Source of the DNA: Anianabacter salinae
GTDB taxonomy: Bacteria; Pseudomonadota; Alphaproteobacteria; Rhodobacterales; Rhodobacteraceae
Assembly: GCF_019061145.1 (NCBI RefSeq)
Contig: NZ_JAHQZS010000002.1
Location: 186,001 to 250,000 of the forward strand
Length of the DNA stretch: 64,000 nt
Direction of reading: 5' to 3'
In this document: positions 32,148 through 40,932 of the stretch, piece after piece
Layout of the letters: each line of letters opens with the position of its first letter
Numbering within the stretch: the first letter of the stretch is position 1
Position numbers and translations under genes: made by a program
The notes under the pieces: model-generated
The model's database searches: none
What the model saw: the letters and a program-made list of their open reading frames with translations, nothing else
Told to the model about the DNA's origin: nothing

Positions 32148-33323
32148 ATGTCCGTCATCTGGTCCCCCGCTCTCGAACCGGACGCGCAGAAGTGGTTTCA
32201 GACCGCCGCGTCACTGACCCGCGATGCCTTTGCGCCGCTTGCCGAAGAACTGGACCGCGACCAGCGGTATCCGTGGGAAAGCATCGACAAGCTGGTGAAA
32301 TCGGGGCTGGCGGGGATGTTCATCCCCAAGGAATACGGCGGGCAGGGCGCGCCGCTGCGCGCCACCGTCGCCGCCGTCGAAGAGGTCGCCACCGGCTGCG
32401 CCTCGACCGCCGCGATCCTGTGCGCCTGCCAGCTTGGCGCCTTTCCGGTCTTGCTGGGCGGCACGGAGGAGCAGAAGAAGAAATACCTCGGCGCGATGGC
32501 CAGCGGAACCGCCACCAGCTTTGCCCTGTCCGAGCGGTCTACCGGGTCCGACGCCGCCGCGATCACCGCCACCGCCGAGCGTGAAGGCGACGGCTGGCGC
32601 ATCAAGGGCGAGAAATACTGGATCGGTAACGGCGGCGCGTCGCGCTACTACGTCGTCTTTGCCAAGACCGATCCCGATGCGGGCGGGCGCGGCATCACCG
32701 CCTTCATGGTCGACAAGGAAGACGACGGCGTCGAGATCGACGAGTTGAACGACAAGATGGGCATTCGGGGCACGCAGACCTCGAACCTCAAGCTCGACAC
32801 CTGGGTTCCAGCCAGCGCCATGCTCGGCGAGGAAGGCAAGGCGCTGCGCCTTGCGCTCAAGACGCTGAACGTCGGGCGGATCATGGTGTCGGCGCAGTCC
32901 ACCGGCCTTGCCATCGCCGCCTACCGGACAGCCGCAGAGCGCGCGGTGACGCGCGAGGCGTTCGGCAAGCCGATCATCGACAACCAGGGCATCGGCTACA
33001 AGCTGGCGGACGTGGCGACCGAACTGTCTGCCGCGCGCATGATGCTGTACGAGGCCGCTCGCGCCTATGACGCGGACGAGGACGTGCAAGTCCTTGGCGC
33101 GATGGCGAAACTCTACACGTCCGAAGTCTCGCACAAGGCGGCGGATGCGGCGGTCCAGATCTGGGGCGGCTTTGGCTATTGCAAGCCGAACCTGGCCGAA
33201 CGGCTATACCGCGATCAGCGCATTCTTGAAATCTACGAAGGCACGTCGGAAATCCAGAGACTTGTCTTGGCGCGGTCTGTGCGAAATGAAGTTGAGGCGT
33301 CCGTAAAGGAACGGGCAGCCTGA
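32148..33323 (+). CDS. Acyl-CoA dehydrogenase with canonical catalytic Glu
   Basis: 391 residues. FALSERSTGSDAAAITATAE, EKYWIGNGGASRYYVVFAK, TREAFGKPIIDNQGIGYKLA and the C-terminal RDQRILEIYEGTSEIQRL are present; the Glu of YEGTSEIQ is the usual base. It is the only one of the three acyl-CoA dehydrogenases in this locus with that motif intact. The ATG at 32148 follows AAGGAGACAGTT. It probably introduces the first double bond into the activated substrate. Confidence 0.93.
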   Translation: MSVIWSPALEPDAQKWFQTAASLTRDAFAPLAEELDRDQRYPWESIDKLVKSGLAGMFIPKEYGGQGAPLRATVAAVEEVATGCASTAAILCACQLGAFPVLLGGTEEQKKKYLGAMASGTATSFALSERSTGSDAAAITATAEREGDGWRIKGEKYWIGNGGASRYYVVFAKTDPDAGGRGITAFMVDKEDDGVEIDELNDKMGIRGTQTSNLKLDTWVPASAMLGEEGKALRLALKTLNVGRIMVSAQSTGLAIAAYRTAAERAVTREAFGKPIIDNQGIGYKLADVATELSAARMMLYEAARAYDADEDVQVLGAMAKLYTSEVSHKAADAAVQIWGGFGYCKPNLAERLYRDQRILEIYEGTSEIQRLVLARSVRNEVEASVKERAA

Positions 33324-33346
33324 TATTTCATACGAGGATGCGCGCA

Positions 33347-34006
33347 ATGGTCATGCAATACCCCGCTCCGGCAAACGAGAACGACGCGAAGGACGATATC
33401 GTTCGTGCGGCAGCAGAGCTGTTCATGAACTACGGCTATTCGGCGACGTCGATAGACGCAATCGCCGAGAAACTGGGCGCGACCAAGGGGCGCATCTATC
33501 ACTACTATCGCAGCAAGTCGCAGATATTCTTCGACATTCAGCGCGCGGCCATGACTCGCCTTTTCGAAGAGGTGGACCCGATCGCCCGCGCGCGGCTGCA
33601 GCCTGCCGAAAAGCTGCCGCTGATGGCCAAGGCGCATCTGTCGCTGCTGATCCGCGACATGCCGATCCAGAAGGTCGCGGTGCAGGGACTCGAGAAATAC
33701 CTGTTCGAGGCCGAAGGCTTTCGCCACGCCAAGACGCTGGCCGAGATCAACCAGCTTCGCGACGACTATGAACAGCTCTTCGCCGAGGTGATCGACGCAG
33801 GGACGCGCGAAGGGGTCTTCGTCAAGGGTTCGCCGCGCATCCTGACCAAACCGTTCTTCGGAGCGATGAACTGGGCCACCGTCTGGTACCGCCCGCGTCG
33901 CACCCAGTCCGAAGATGACATCGAGATGATCTGCTCTTCGCTCGTGGATTTTGCGATGCGCGGCTTGCTGGTCGACAAAGGAGGACTTCATGAGGCCGGC
34001 GGTTAG
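33347..34006 (+). CDS. TetR-family transcriptional regulator
   Basis: 219 residues. The N-terminal helix-turn-helix (about 15-60) has ELFMNYGYSATSIDAIAEKL and GATKGRIYHYYRSKSQIFFD. The remainder is a helical ligand domain of the FadR/PaaR-like kind, often responsive to acyl-CoA. I prefer the ATG at 33347 because GAGGA lies 8 bases upstream; 33338 overlaps that site. A CATAC half-site at 33329-33333 is just before it. It lies inside the regulated operon, which would give autoregulation. Operators are proposed at 27276 and 27560. Confidence 0.9.
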   Translation: MVMQYPAPANENDAKDDIVRAAAELFMNYGYSATSIDAIAEKLGATKGRIYHYYRSKSQIFFDIQRAAMTRLFEEVDPIARARLQPAEKLPLMAKAHLSLLIRDMPIQKVAVQGLEKYLFEAEGFRHAKTLAEINQLRDDYEQLFAEVIDAGTREGVFVKGSPRILTKPFFGAMNWATVWYRPRRTQSEDDIEMICSSLVDFAMRGLLVDKGGLHEAGG

Positions 34007-35324
34007 ACAGCCCTATTCCGACACCATCTGGGACGAGGTGGAAACCTGGTCGCGCGACAGGATCGCGGCGTTCCAGACCGAGACGCTGCCGGTGCAGCTT
34101 GACCATGTCGCGCGCAACAGCGCCCATTATGGCCGCGTTTTCAAGGACATCGGGTTCGAACCGGGCGATCTGAAGTCGCTCGACGATCTGCGCAAGCTGC
34201 CACTTACCAAGAAACAGGACTATGTTCAGGGGCTTGCCGACGATCCGCCCTTCGGCAGCTTCCGCGCCGTGTCGATGGCCAATGCCGCGCGGGTGCACTA
34301 TTCATCGGGCACCACGTCGCGCCCTGCGCCCGTGCTGTGGAGCCACGACGACCTTGACCGCTGGGCGGACCTCTATGCGCGGTATCTTTATGCGCAGGGG
34401 CTGCGGGCGTCGGACGTGTTCCATTGCATGTTCGGCTATTCGTGGTTCGTCGGCGGGCTTGGCGCGACGATGGCGGCGCAGCACCTTGGCGCGCTGGTGA
34501 TCCCGGGCGGCTCGGTCGACACCCAGCGCCAGATCGACACGATCCTCGAATACCGCCCGCGCTGCGTGATCGGCACGCCGTCCTTCATGGCCCACATTGC
34601 CGAAGCCGCCCATGCACGCGGCGTGGACCTGCCTGCAAGCAGCGTCGAGATGGTCTGCGTCGGCGGCGAGCCGGGCGCGTCGATCCCCGGCACCCGCGAG
34701 CGGATCGAACGCCAGTGGGGCGCGAGGATGTTCGACTGCTACGGCGCGCTGGAATGCCAGCCGATCGGCTGGGACACCGCGCTTCAGATCGGGCCGACGC
34801 TGGCCGAGGATTTCATCCACGTCGAGATCCTTGATGCCGACACGGACGAGCCGGTGCCCGACGGCACCCCCGGCGTTCTGGTGCTGACACATCTCGACAA
34901 GCGGGCCTGCCCGCTGGTGCGCTGGTGGACCGGCGACATCGTGGTGCGCGACAGCACGCCCGCCCCCGACGGGCGCACCCACGCGCGCCTTGTCGGCGGT
35001 GTCCAGGGACGCGCCGACGACATGCTGATCGTGAGGGGCGTCAACCTGTTCCCCTCGGCGGTCGAGGACGTGGTGCGTGCGCACCCCGGAACGACGAACG
35101 AATACGCGCTCGTCGTCTCGGACGACATGAAGGACCCCGAGACCGGGTTCCTGGGCCGGGTCGTTCTGCGTGTAGAGCGGGCCAGCCTGGCGGATGACAG
35201 CCTCAAGGACAGCCTTGGCCGTGCCCTGCGCGACAAGCTGAACGTGCGCTTCGACATCGAGGTTCTGGACCTCGGCACGCTGCCGCGCACGGTGCACAAG
35301 GCCAAGCGGCTGATCCGGGAATGA
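33990..35324 (+). CDS. Acyl/aryl-CoA ligase of the phenylacetate-CoA ligase (PaaK) family
   Basis: 444 residues, the shorter PaaK-type AMP-binding enzymes. Motifs: YSSGTTSRPAPVLWS (P-loop), CYGALECQPIGWD, and a C-terminal GRADDMLIVRGVNLFPSAVE. It activates a carboxylic acid to its CoA thioester with ATP. The ATG at 33990 has AAAGGAGGACTTC and lies 17 bases inside the TetR gene. It is followed with a four-base overlap by a CoA transferase, giving two ways of activating acids in one operon. Confidence 0.92.
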   Translation: MRPAVRQPYSDTIWDEVETWSRDRIAAFQTETLPVQLDHVARNSAHYGRVFKDIGFEPGDLKSLDDLRKLPLTKKQDYVQGLADDPPFGSFRAVSMANAARVHYSSGTTSRPAPVLWSHDDLDRWADLYARYLYAQGLRASDVFHCMFGYSWFVGGLGATMAAQHLGALVIPGGSVDTQRQIDTILEYRPRCVIGTPSFMAHIAEAAHARGVDLPASSVEMVCVGGEPGASIPGTRERIERQWGARMFDCYGALECQPIGWDTALQIGPTLAEDFIHVEILDADTDEPVPDGTPGVLVLTHLDKRACPLVRWWTGDIVVRDSTPAPDGRTHARLVGGVQGRADDMLIVRGVNLFPSAVEDVVRAHPGTTNEYALVVSDDMKDPETGFLGRVVLRVERASLADDSLKDSLGRALRDKLNVRFDIEVLDLGTLPRTVHKAKRLIRE

Positions 35325-36406
35325 CGCCGCAACCGCTCAAGGGCCGCCGCGTCGTCGAGTTTTCGCAGTTCATCGCCGGACCGACGGCGGCGCAGATGCT
35401 TGCCGACTACGGCGCCGAGGTCATCAAGGTAGAGCCGCCGCGCGGCGACGGGTCGCGCGCGCTGCCAGGCGGGGCGCACGGCTCTGCCTATTTCCGCAGC
35501 TTCAACACGTCGAAGGACAGCCATGTCCTCGACATGGCAACGCAAGACGGGCAGGCGGCCTTTGCGGCGCTTCTGGACGGAGCCGAGGCGCTGATCTGCA
35601 ACGTGGCGCCGCGCGCTCTGAAGAAACTGTCGCTCGATCCCGAGAACCTGCGCCGCCGTTTTCCGCATCTTGTGGCGACGCTCATTTCGGGCTTCGGACA
35701 GGACGATGATCGATCCTGCATGGACACCATCGCGCAATGCGAAAGCGGGTTCGCCTGGATGAACGGCAATCTCGACGGAACGCCGCGCGTGTCGACCTCG
35801 TGGCCGGTCGATTTCTATTCGGGGCATTATGCCGGGATGGCGACCGCGATGGCGATGCTCGACCCTGTGCGCGAGGGCGGCATGATCGTCGATCTGTCGA
35901 TGATGGAAGTCGCTTCGGCGATGCTTCTTGGCCCTGCGGCGGTTCTGGCGGCCGAGGGGATGCCGCTGGGCGCACCGTCTGGCAACCGCGACCGCGCCTC
36001 GGCGCCGTCCGGCATCTACAGGTGCAGCGACGGGCACGTCTACATCTACGGCGGGCTTGATGCCTATTGGCGGGCGCTGAACACCGAAATCGGCGCGCCG
36101 GACGCAAGCTTTGCCGAGCGGCTGGAACGGGCGGGCGAGTATGACGCCCATGTCGAGGCGTGGACCGGCGACAAGACCGCCCAGGACGTTCTGGCCATCA
36201 TGGCGCGCCTGCGCATCCCGGCGGGGGCCGTGCGGCACCCGGCCGAGGCGCTGGACCGCATTCGCAGGCTGCGGCCCGGCGCGGGCGTGACGCTGCACAG
36301 CGACGGGCAGGCGATCCCCGCCTATCCCGCCCTTTTCGACGGCGCGCGGATCGCACGCACCCCGGCGCCGCCGTTGGCGGGCCCGAACGAACCTACGGAG
36401 GACTGA
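35321..36406 (+). CDS. Class III CoA transferase (CaiB/BaiF family), first copy
   Basis: 361 residues. RRVVEFSQFIAGPTAAQMLA, DYGAEVIKVEPPRGDGSR and the catalytic Asp in SWPVDFYSGHYAGM are family landmarks. It transfers CoA between carboxylic acids. The gene overlaps the CoA ligase by four bases and is one base from the next SDR gene. At 361 residues it is shorter than formyl-CoA transferase and closer to the BaiF/racemase-like branch. Confidence 0.9.
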   Translation: MTPQPLKGRRVVEFSQFIAGPTAAQMLADYGAEVIKVEPPRGDGSRALPGGAHGSAYFRSFNTSKDSHVLDMATQDGQAAFAALLDGAEALICNVAPRALKKLSLDPENLRRRFPHLVATLISGFGQDDDRSCMDTIAQCESGFAWMNGNLDGTPRVSTSWPVDFYSGHYAGMATAMAMLDPVREGGMIVDLSMMEVASAMLLGPAAVLAAEGMPLGAPSGNRDRASAPSGIYRCSDGHVYIYGGLDAYWRALNTEIGAPDASFAERLERAGEYDAHVEAWTGDKTAQDVLAIMARLRIPAGAVRHPAEALDRIRRLRPGAGVTLHSDGQAIPAYPALFDGARIARTPAPPLAGPNEPTED

Positions 36407-36407
36407 G

Positions 36408-37220
36408 ATGAAGGACGAAGACATCCGCGCGGCATCGGCCGTGCTGAAGGACGGCCTGTTCGCGGGCAAGGGCGCCGTGGTCAGCGGCGCGGGCACCGGC
36501 ATCGGCCGCGCCATCGTGCTGCGTCTTGTCGCGCTTGGCATGTCCGTCACCGGCCTTGGCCGCCGCGAAGAGCCACTTGCCGAAACCGCCGAGGCTGCCA
36601 GGGGGCTTGCAGGCAGCTTTCGCCATGTCTCGTGCAACGTGCGCGAGACCGAGGCGCTCGAAAAGGCGATCGCGGACGCGGGCGAGGCACATGGCATCGA
36701 CCTTTTGGTGAACAACGCGGGCGGGCAGTTCTTTGCCCCCGCGACGGAAATCAGCCGCCGTGGCTGGGACGCGGTGATCGACCTGAACCTGTCGGCGGTG
36801 TTCACCGCGACCAAGGCCGCCTATCCCTACCTCAAGGCATCGCGCGGGGCGGTGGTGAACATGTCCCTTTCGGGGGTCGAACGTGGCTCGATGGGGCTTG
36901 CGCATTCGATCGCGGCCCGGGCGGGCGTACTTGGCATGACCCGTTCGCTTGCGCTGGAATGGGCGGCGGACGGCATCCGCCTCAACTGCCTCGGGCCGGG
37001 AACGGTGGTGACCTCGGGCCTGTCGGACGAGGCGGCGCGCGCGCTGCTTGACGGTTTGCTGGACGCGACCCCGATGCACGCGGAAACCAGCGTCGAGGAA
37101 GTCGCCGAACTGACCGCCTTTCTCGCCAGTCCGGCGGGGCGCCTGATGACCGGCCAGCTGATCCAGCTCGACGGCGGCGCACATATCGGCGCGGGGCTGC
37201 ACATGATCGAGGCCGCGTGA
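36408..37220 (+). CDS. SDR of the trans-2-enoyl-CoA reductase / dienoyl-CoA reductase type
   Basis: 270 residues. SGAGTGIGRAIVLRLVALG and NNAGGQFFAPATEISRRGWD followed by LAHSIAARAGVLGMTRSLAL match the PECR/DECR clade, in which the normal YxxxK motif is replaced by HSxAARAGV. It would reduce an enoyl- or dienoyl-CoA with NADPH. It lies between two CoA transferases, and its stop shares one base with the next start (TGATG). Confidence 0.87.
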   Translation: MKDEDIRAASAVLKDGLFAGKGAVVSGAGTGIGRAIVLRLVALGMSVTGLGRREEPLAETAEAARGLAGSFRHVSCNVRETEALEKAIADAGEAHGIDLLVNNAGGQFFAPATEISRRGWDAVIDLNLSAVFTATKAAYPYLKASRGAVVNMSLSGVERGSMGLAHSIAARAGVLGMTRSLALEWAADGIRLNCLGPGTVVTSGLSDEAARALLDGLLDATPMHAETSVEEVAELTAFLASPAGRLMTGQLIQLDGGAHIGAGLHMIEAA

Positions 37221-38362
37221 TGGCACCGCCACTTGACGGGATCACGGTTCTGGATCTCAGCCGGGTGCTGGCGGGGCCGACCTGCACGCAAACGCTGGCC
37301 GATCTGGGGGGCGAGGTCTGGAAGATCGAACCGCCGGACCGGGGCGATGACACGCGCGGCTGGATGCCGCCCGATATCGGCGGCGACTCCACCTATTTCC
37401 TGTGCTGCAATCGCTCGAAGAAGTCCGTCGCGCTGGATCTCAAGACCGAGGAAGGGCGCGCGCGCATCGCCGAGCCTGCCGCCCGCGCCGACGTGCTGGT
37501 CGAGAATTTCCGGCTGGGCGCGCTGGCGAAATACGGGCTGGACCCGGACACGCTGCTGCGCGTGAACCCGCGTCTCGTTTATTGCTCGATTTCGGGCTAC
37601 GGGCGCACCGGGCCGCGCGCGGGCGAGGGCGGTTACGACTTCACGATCCAGGCGGAAAGCGGGCTGATGTCGATCACCGGCACGCCGGACGGCGAGCCGA
37701 TGAAGCTGGGCGTGGCGATCACCGATCTGGCGACGGGAATGAATGCGGTGCAGGCGATCCTTGCCGCGCTGTTCGCGCGCGAGAGGACCGGGCGCGGGCA
37801 GCATCTTGACCTTGCCCTGTTCGACAGCGCCGTCGCGCTTCTGGCGAACGTGGCAAGCGGCTATCTGCAGACCGGGCAAGAGCCGTCGCGCCATGGCAAT
37901 GCCCATGCGACGGTGGTGCCCTATCAGTTGTTCGACACGGCGGACGGCACGGTTGCGCTGGCTTGCGGGAACGACAGCCAGTTCCAGGCCCTCTGCGCCG
38001 CGATGGATCGCCCCGATCTTGCCGCCGATCCGCGCTACCTCAGGAACCGGGACCGCGTCGATAACCGGGAAACGCTGATCCCGAGTCTCTCGGACGCCTT
38101 CCGCACGCGCGGCACCGACGACTGGATCACGCTGTTGAAGGCTGCCGCCGTTCCGGTCGGGAAGGTGAGGTCGGTGGGCGATACCCTGAACTCCGATGAC
38201 GTTCAGGGGCGCGGCCTGGTGGTCGAGGTGCCGGACGCCGTGCATGGCCGTCTGCGGCTCGTGCGCTCGCCCTTGCGGTTCTCGGACACGCCGCTGCGTG
38301 ATCCGGTCGCGCCGCCGCGGCTTGGGCAGGACACGGAAGAGGTTCTGGGCCCGCAGACCTGA
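37220..38362 (+). CDS. Class III CoA transferase (CaiB/BaiF family), second copy
   Basis: 380 residues. TVLDLSRVLAGPTCTQTLAD, LGGEVWKIEPPDRGDDTRGW, the Asp of GVAITDLATGMNAVQAIL and the C-terminal PLRFSDTPL are typical of succinyl-CoA-type donors. I start at the ATG at 37220; a GTG three bases earlier is in frame. It ends the rightward operon; a minus-strand gene of unknown function starts after 15 bases. Confidence 0.92.
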   Translation: MAPPLDGITVLDLSRVLAGPTCTQTLADLGGEVWKIEPPDRGDDTRGWMPPDIGGDSTYFLCCNRSKKSVALDLKTEEGRARIAEPAARADVLVENFRLGALAKYGLDPDTLLRVNPRLVYCSISGYGRTGPRAGEGGYDFTIQAESGLMSITGTPDGEPMKLGVAITDLATGMNAVQAILAALFARERTGRGQHLDLALFDSAVALLANVASGYLQTGQEPSRHGNAHATVVPYQLFDTADGTVALACGNDSQFQALCAAMDRPDLAADPRYLRNRDRVDNRETLIPSLSDAFRTRGTDDWITLLKAAAVPVGKVRSVGDTLNSDDVQGRGLVVEVPDAVHGRLRLVRSPLRFSDTPLRDPVAPPRLGQDTEEVLGPQT

Positions 38363-38377
38363 CGCGCCGCCCGGCGC

Positions 38378-38860
38378 CTAGTGCAAATGGCGCGCCACGT
38401 CGCTGCCGGACCGCGCGTGCCGGTCATCCGCGTGCAGCGTCATGCGGCGCAGCGCGAGCCCGACGGTTTCCGCAAGCCCGACGAGGCAGGGCGCGATGTC
38501 GGCGCGGACCAGCAGCATCGCCATCATCAGCGCATCCTCGCGCGCGCCGTCCGCAGCCGCGCCGATGAAATTGGCAAAGCAGGCCTCGTCTGATCCAAGG
38601 CATTTGCACCCGGATTGGTGGCGCATCATCGGGCGGCGCCCATAGCGCGCGCACAGGATGCACAGGTCCTGAAAGGCGCACATCGCGGTTTCTCCGTGGC
38701 GCGCGCCGAGTTGTCCCACGATCTCGCGCAGGATGTCCTCTTGCGCGTCCGGCCCGTCGTTCCAGCGGCGCAGGCAGGCCACCGCCCAAGCCTCGACGGG
38801 CGCAAGGTCAGCGACAAGGCCAACGGGTGCGCCGCCCCGGATCGGTGTCTGATCGGTCAT
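38378..38860 (-). CDS. Cysteine-rich protein of unknown function
   Basis: 160 residues, no family recognised. Cysteines cluster in CAFQDLCILCARYG and SGCKCLGSDEACFANF (C-x6-C-x2-C, C-x-C-x7-C), suggesting a metal- or cofactor-binding site. A following helical segment (ALMMAMLLVRADIAPCLVG) is amphipathic. It is the only gene on the minus strand between two halves of the catabolic cluster, convergent with the CoA transferase. A TTGACA hexamer lies upstream at 38928-38933 but no good -10 box matches. Confidence 0.7.
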   Translation of the reverse strand: MTDQTPIRGGAPVGLVADLAPVEAWAVACLRRWNDGPDAQEDILREIVGQLGARHGETAMCAFQDLCILCARYGRRPMMRHQSGCKCLGSDEACFANFIGAAADGAREDALMMAMLLVRADIAPCLVGLAETVGLALRRMTLHADDRHARSGSDVARHLH

Positions 38861-39046
38861 TCTGGACGGTCCTTCTTGCAGGGGAGGCTGATCCTTCCGT
38901 GGATTGTTGAGTGAAACAGTAAGGCATGTCAATCCTGAGTATTTTTGTCGGCAAAAGCCCGCAGAGGTTTCCCATGCGCCGGTCTTGCCGCCCGTGCGTG
39001 GCCGTTCTACCGTCCGGGCGCCCGATCCTGCGGGCGTGCGCGCGTG

Positions 39047-39769
39047 GTGAATGATGCCTTTCAAGACCCTGAAAATCGGACATTCCCTGCCTTCGGGGCG
39101 GCAACGATGACCTCTGCGCTGGACGTCATCGCGGCGAACCTTGATCCGCTCGGGGGATTGCGGATTATTGATGTCGGCTGCGGTTCTGGCACCCTGCAGC
39201 GCGCGCTGACCGAGGCGGGGGCACTTTGGCGCGGCCTCGATCCGGCTGGTGCGGGGGCCGGCATCGACATTGGCGTGGCCGAGGCGATGCCCTACGCGGA
39301 TGCCAGCTTTGACGCTGCCGTCTGCGTGAACGCCCTTCACCATGTGCCCATGCCCGCGATGGACGCCGCCCTGCGCGAGATCGCGCGCGTGCTTGTCCCC
39401 GGCGGCCGCCTTGTGGTGATCGAACCGGACGCGACAGGCGATCTGAGCCGTGTGCTTGCCATCGTCGATGACGAGACCGAAATCCGCACCGCCGCGCAGG
39501 CGGCTCTTGACCGGGCCGCTGCGTCGGGCGTGTTGCACCAGACCCGCGCCTACCGCTACGACCGGCGCGACAGCTATGACGGCTTTGCCGCGTTTCGCGA
39601 CCGCATCCTGGCTGCCGACCCGGCGCGCGCGCCTGCCGTTGAGCGGCACGAGGCGGCGCTGCGGGCGGCTTTCGACGCCCATGCCACGCTTCGCGATGGT
39701 CGCCCCGGCCTGTCGCAGCCGATGTCCGTCCGCCTGATGACGGTGCCCGATCCAAAGGACGCAAGATGA
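39047..39769 (+). CDS. SAM-dependent class I methyltransferase
   Basis: About 240 residues with motif I IIDVGCGSGTLQRAL, GLDPAG, then EAMPYADASFDAAVCVNALH and a post-I PGGRLVVIEPD. The start is uncertain: GTG at 39047 gives a full N-terminal helix, ATG at 39107 is the first ATG but lies only 15 residues before motif I. The last four bases overlap the acyl-CoA dehydrogenase. A methyltransferase is unusual in a beta-oxidation-type cluster; the methylated substrate is unknown. Confidence 0.8.
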   Translation: MNDAFQDPENRTFPAFGAATMTSALDVIAANLDPLGGLRIIDVGCGSGTLQRALTEAGALWRGLDPAGAGAGIDIGVAEAMPYADASFDAAVCVNALHHVPMPAMDAALREIARVLVPGGRLVVIEPDATGDLSRVLAIVDDETEIRTAAQAALDRAAASGVLHQTRAYRYDRRDSYDGFAAFRDRILAADPARAPAVERHEAALRAAFDAHATLRDGRPGLSQPMSVRLMTVPDPKDAR

Positions 39770-40932
39770 TCCAGACCACCCAGGGCGCCGCCCATGACGA
39801 CATCCGGGACGCCGTGCGCGCGCTCTGCGCCGAGTTCCCGCCCGAGTATCACCGCAAGATCGACGAAGACCGCGCCTATCCCGAGGCCTTCGTCGATGCG
39901 CTGACCAAGGGCGGCTGGATGGCCGCGCTGATCCCCGAAGAATACGGCGGTTCCGGCCTCGGGCTGACCGAAGCCTCTGTCATCATGGAGGAAATCAACC
40001 GCGCGGGCGGCAATTCAGGCGCCTGTCACGGCCAGATGTATAACATGAACACGCTGGTGCGGCATGGATCGGAAGAGCAGCGCCAGCGCTACCTGCCCAA
40101 GATCGCCAGCGGCGAATTGCGCCTGCAATCCATGGGCGTGACCGAACCCACGACCGGCACCGACACCACCAAGATCAAGACCACCGCGGTGCGTAAGGGC
40201 GACCGCTATGTCATCAACGGCCAGAAGGTCTGGATCAGCCGGGTGCAGCATTCCGACCTGATGATCCTTCTGGCGCGCACCACGCCGCTAGCGGATGTGA
40301 AGAAGAAATCCGAAGGGCTGTCGATCTTCCTTGTCGACGTGAAGGACGCGATGGCCAAGGGCATGGACGTCAAGCCGATCCGCAACATGGTGAACCATGA
40401 GACGAACGAGCTGTTCTTCGACAATCTCGAAATCCCCGCCGAGAACCTGATCGGCGAGGAGGGGCAGGGGTTCAAATACATCCTCACCGGTCTGAACGCC
40501 GAACGCGCGCTGATCGCGGCGGAATGTATCGGCGACGGTTATTGGTTCATCGACAAGGTCACCGCCTATGCGGGCGAGCGTCAGGTGTTCGGCCGCCCCA
40601 TCGGCCAGAACCAGGGCGTGCAGTTCCCCATCGCCGAGGCCTTCATCGAGGTCGAGGCGGCGAACCTGATGCGCTACGAAGCGTGCCGCCTGTTCGATGA
40701 GGGCCAGCCCTGCGGCGCGCAGGCGAACATGGCCAAGTATCTGGCGGCCAAGGCAAGCTGGGAGGCGGCGAATGCCTGCATCCAGTTCCACGGCGGGTTC
40801 GGCTTTGCGTCGGAATACGACGTCGAACGCAAGTTCCGCGAGACGCGGCTCTATCAGGTCGCCCCGATCTCGACCAACCTGATCCTCTCCTATGTGGCCG
40901 AGCACATGCTCGGCCTGCCGAGGTCGTTCTGA
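39766..40932 (+). CDS. Acyl-CoA dehydrogenase of the RLYQVAPIST clade
   Basis: 388 residues. MGVTEPTTGTDTTKIKTTA, VINGQKVWISRVQHSDLMIL and FHGGFGFASEYDVERKFRE are standard. At the usual Glu position it reads RLYQVAPISTNLIL, so the YEGTSEIQ base is replaced by Gln; this pattern recurs in a known proteobacterial clade whose base must be elsewhere. It is coupled to the methyltransferase (ATGA) and directly precedes the third CoA transferase. Confidence 0.9.
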   Translation: MIQTTQGAAHDDIRDAVRALCAEFPPEYHRKIDEDRAYPEAFVDALTKGGWMAALIPEEYGGSGLGLTEASVIMEEINRAGGNSGACHGQMYNMNTLVRHGSEEQRQRYLPKIASGELRLQSMGVTEPTTGTDTTKIKTTAVRKGDRYVINGQKVWISRVQHSDLMILLARTTPLADVKKKSEGLSIFLVDVKDAMAKGMDVKPIRNMVNHETNELFFDNLEIPAENLIGEEGQGFKYILTGLNAERALIAAECIGDGYWFIDKVTAYAGERQVFGRPIGQNQGVQFPIAEAFIEVEAANLMRYEACRLFDEGQPCGAQANMAKYLAAKASWEAANACIQFHGGFGFASEYDVERKFRETRLYQVAPISTNLILSYVAEHMLGLPRSF

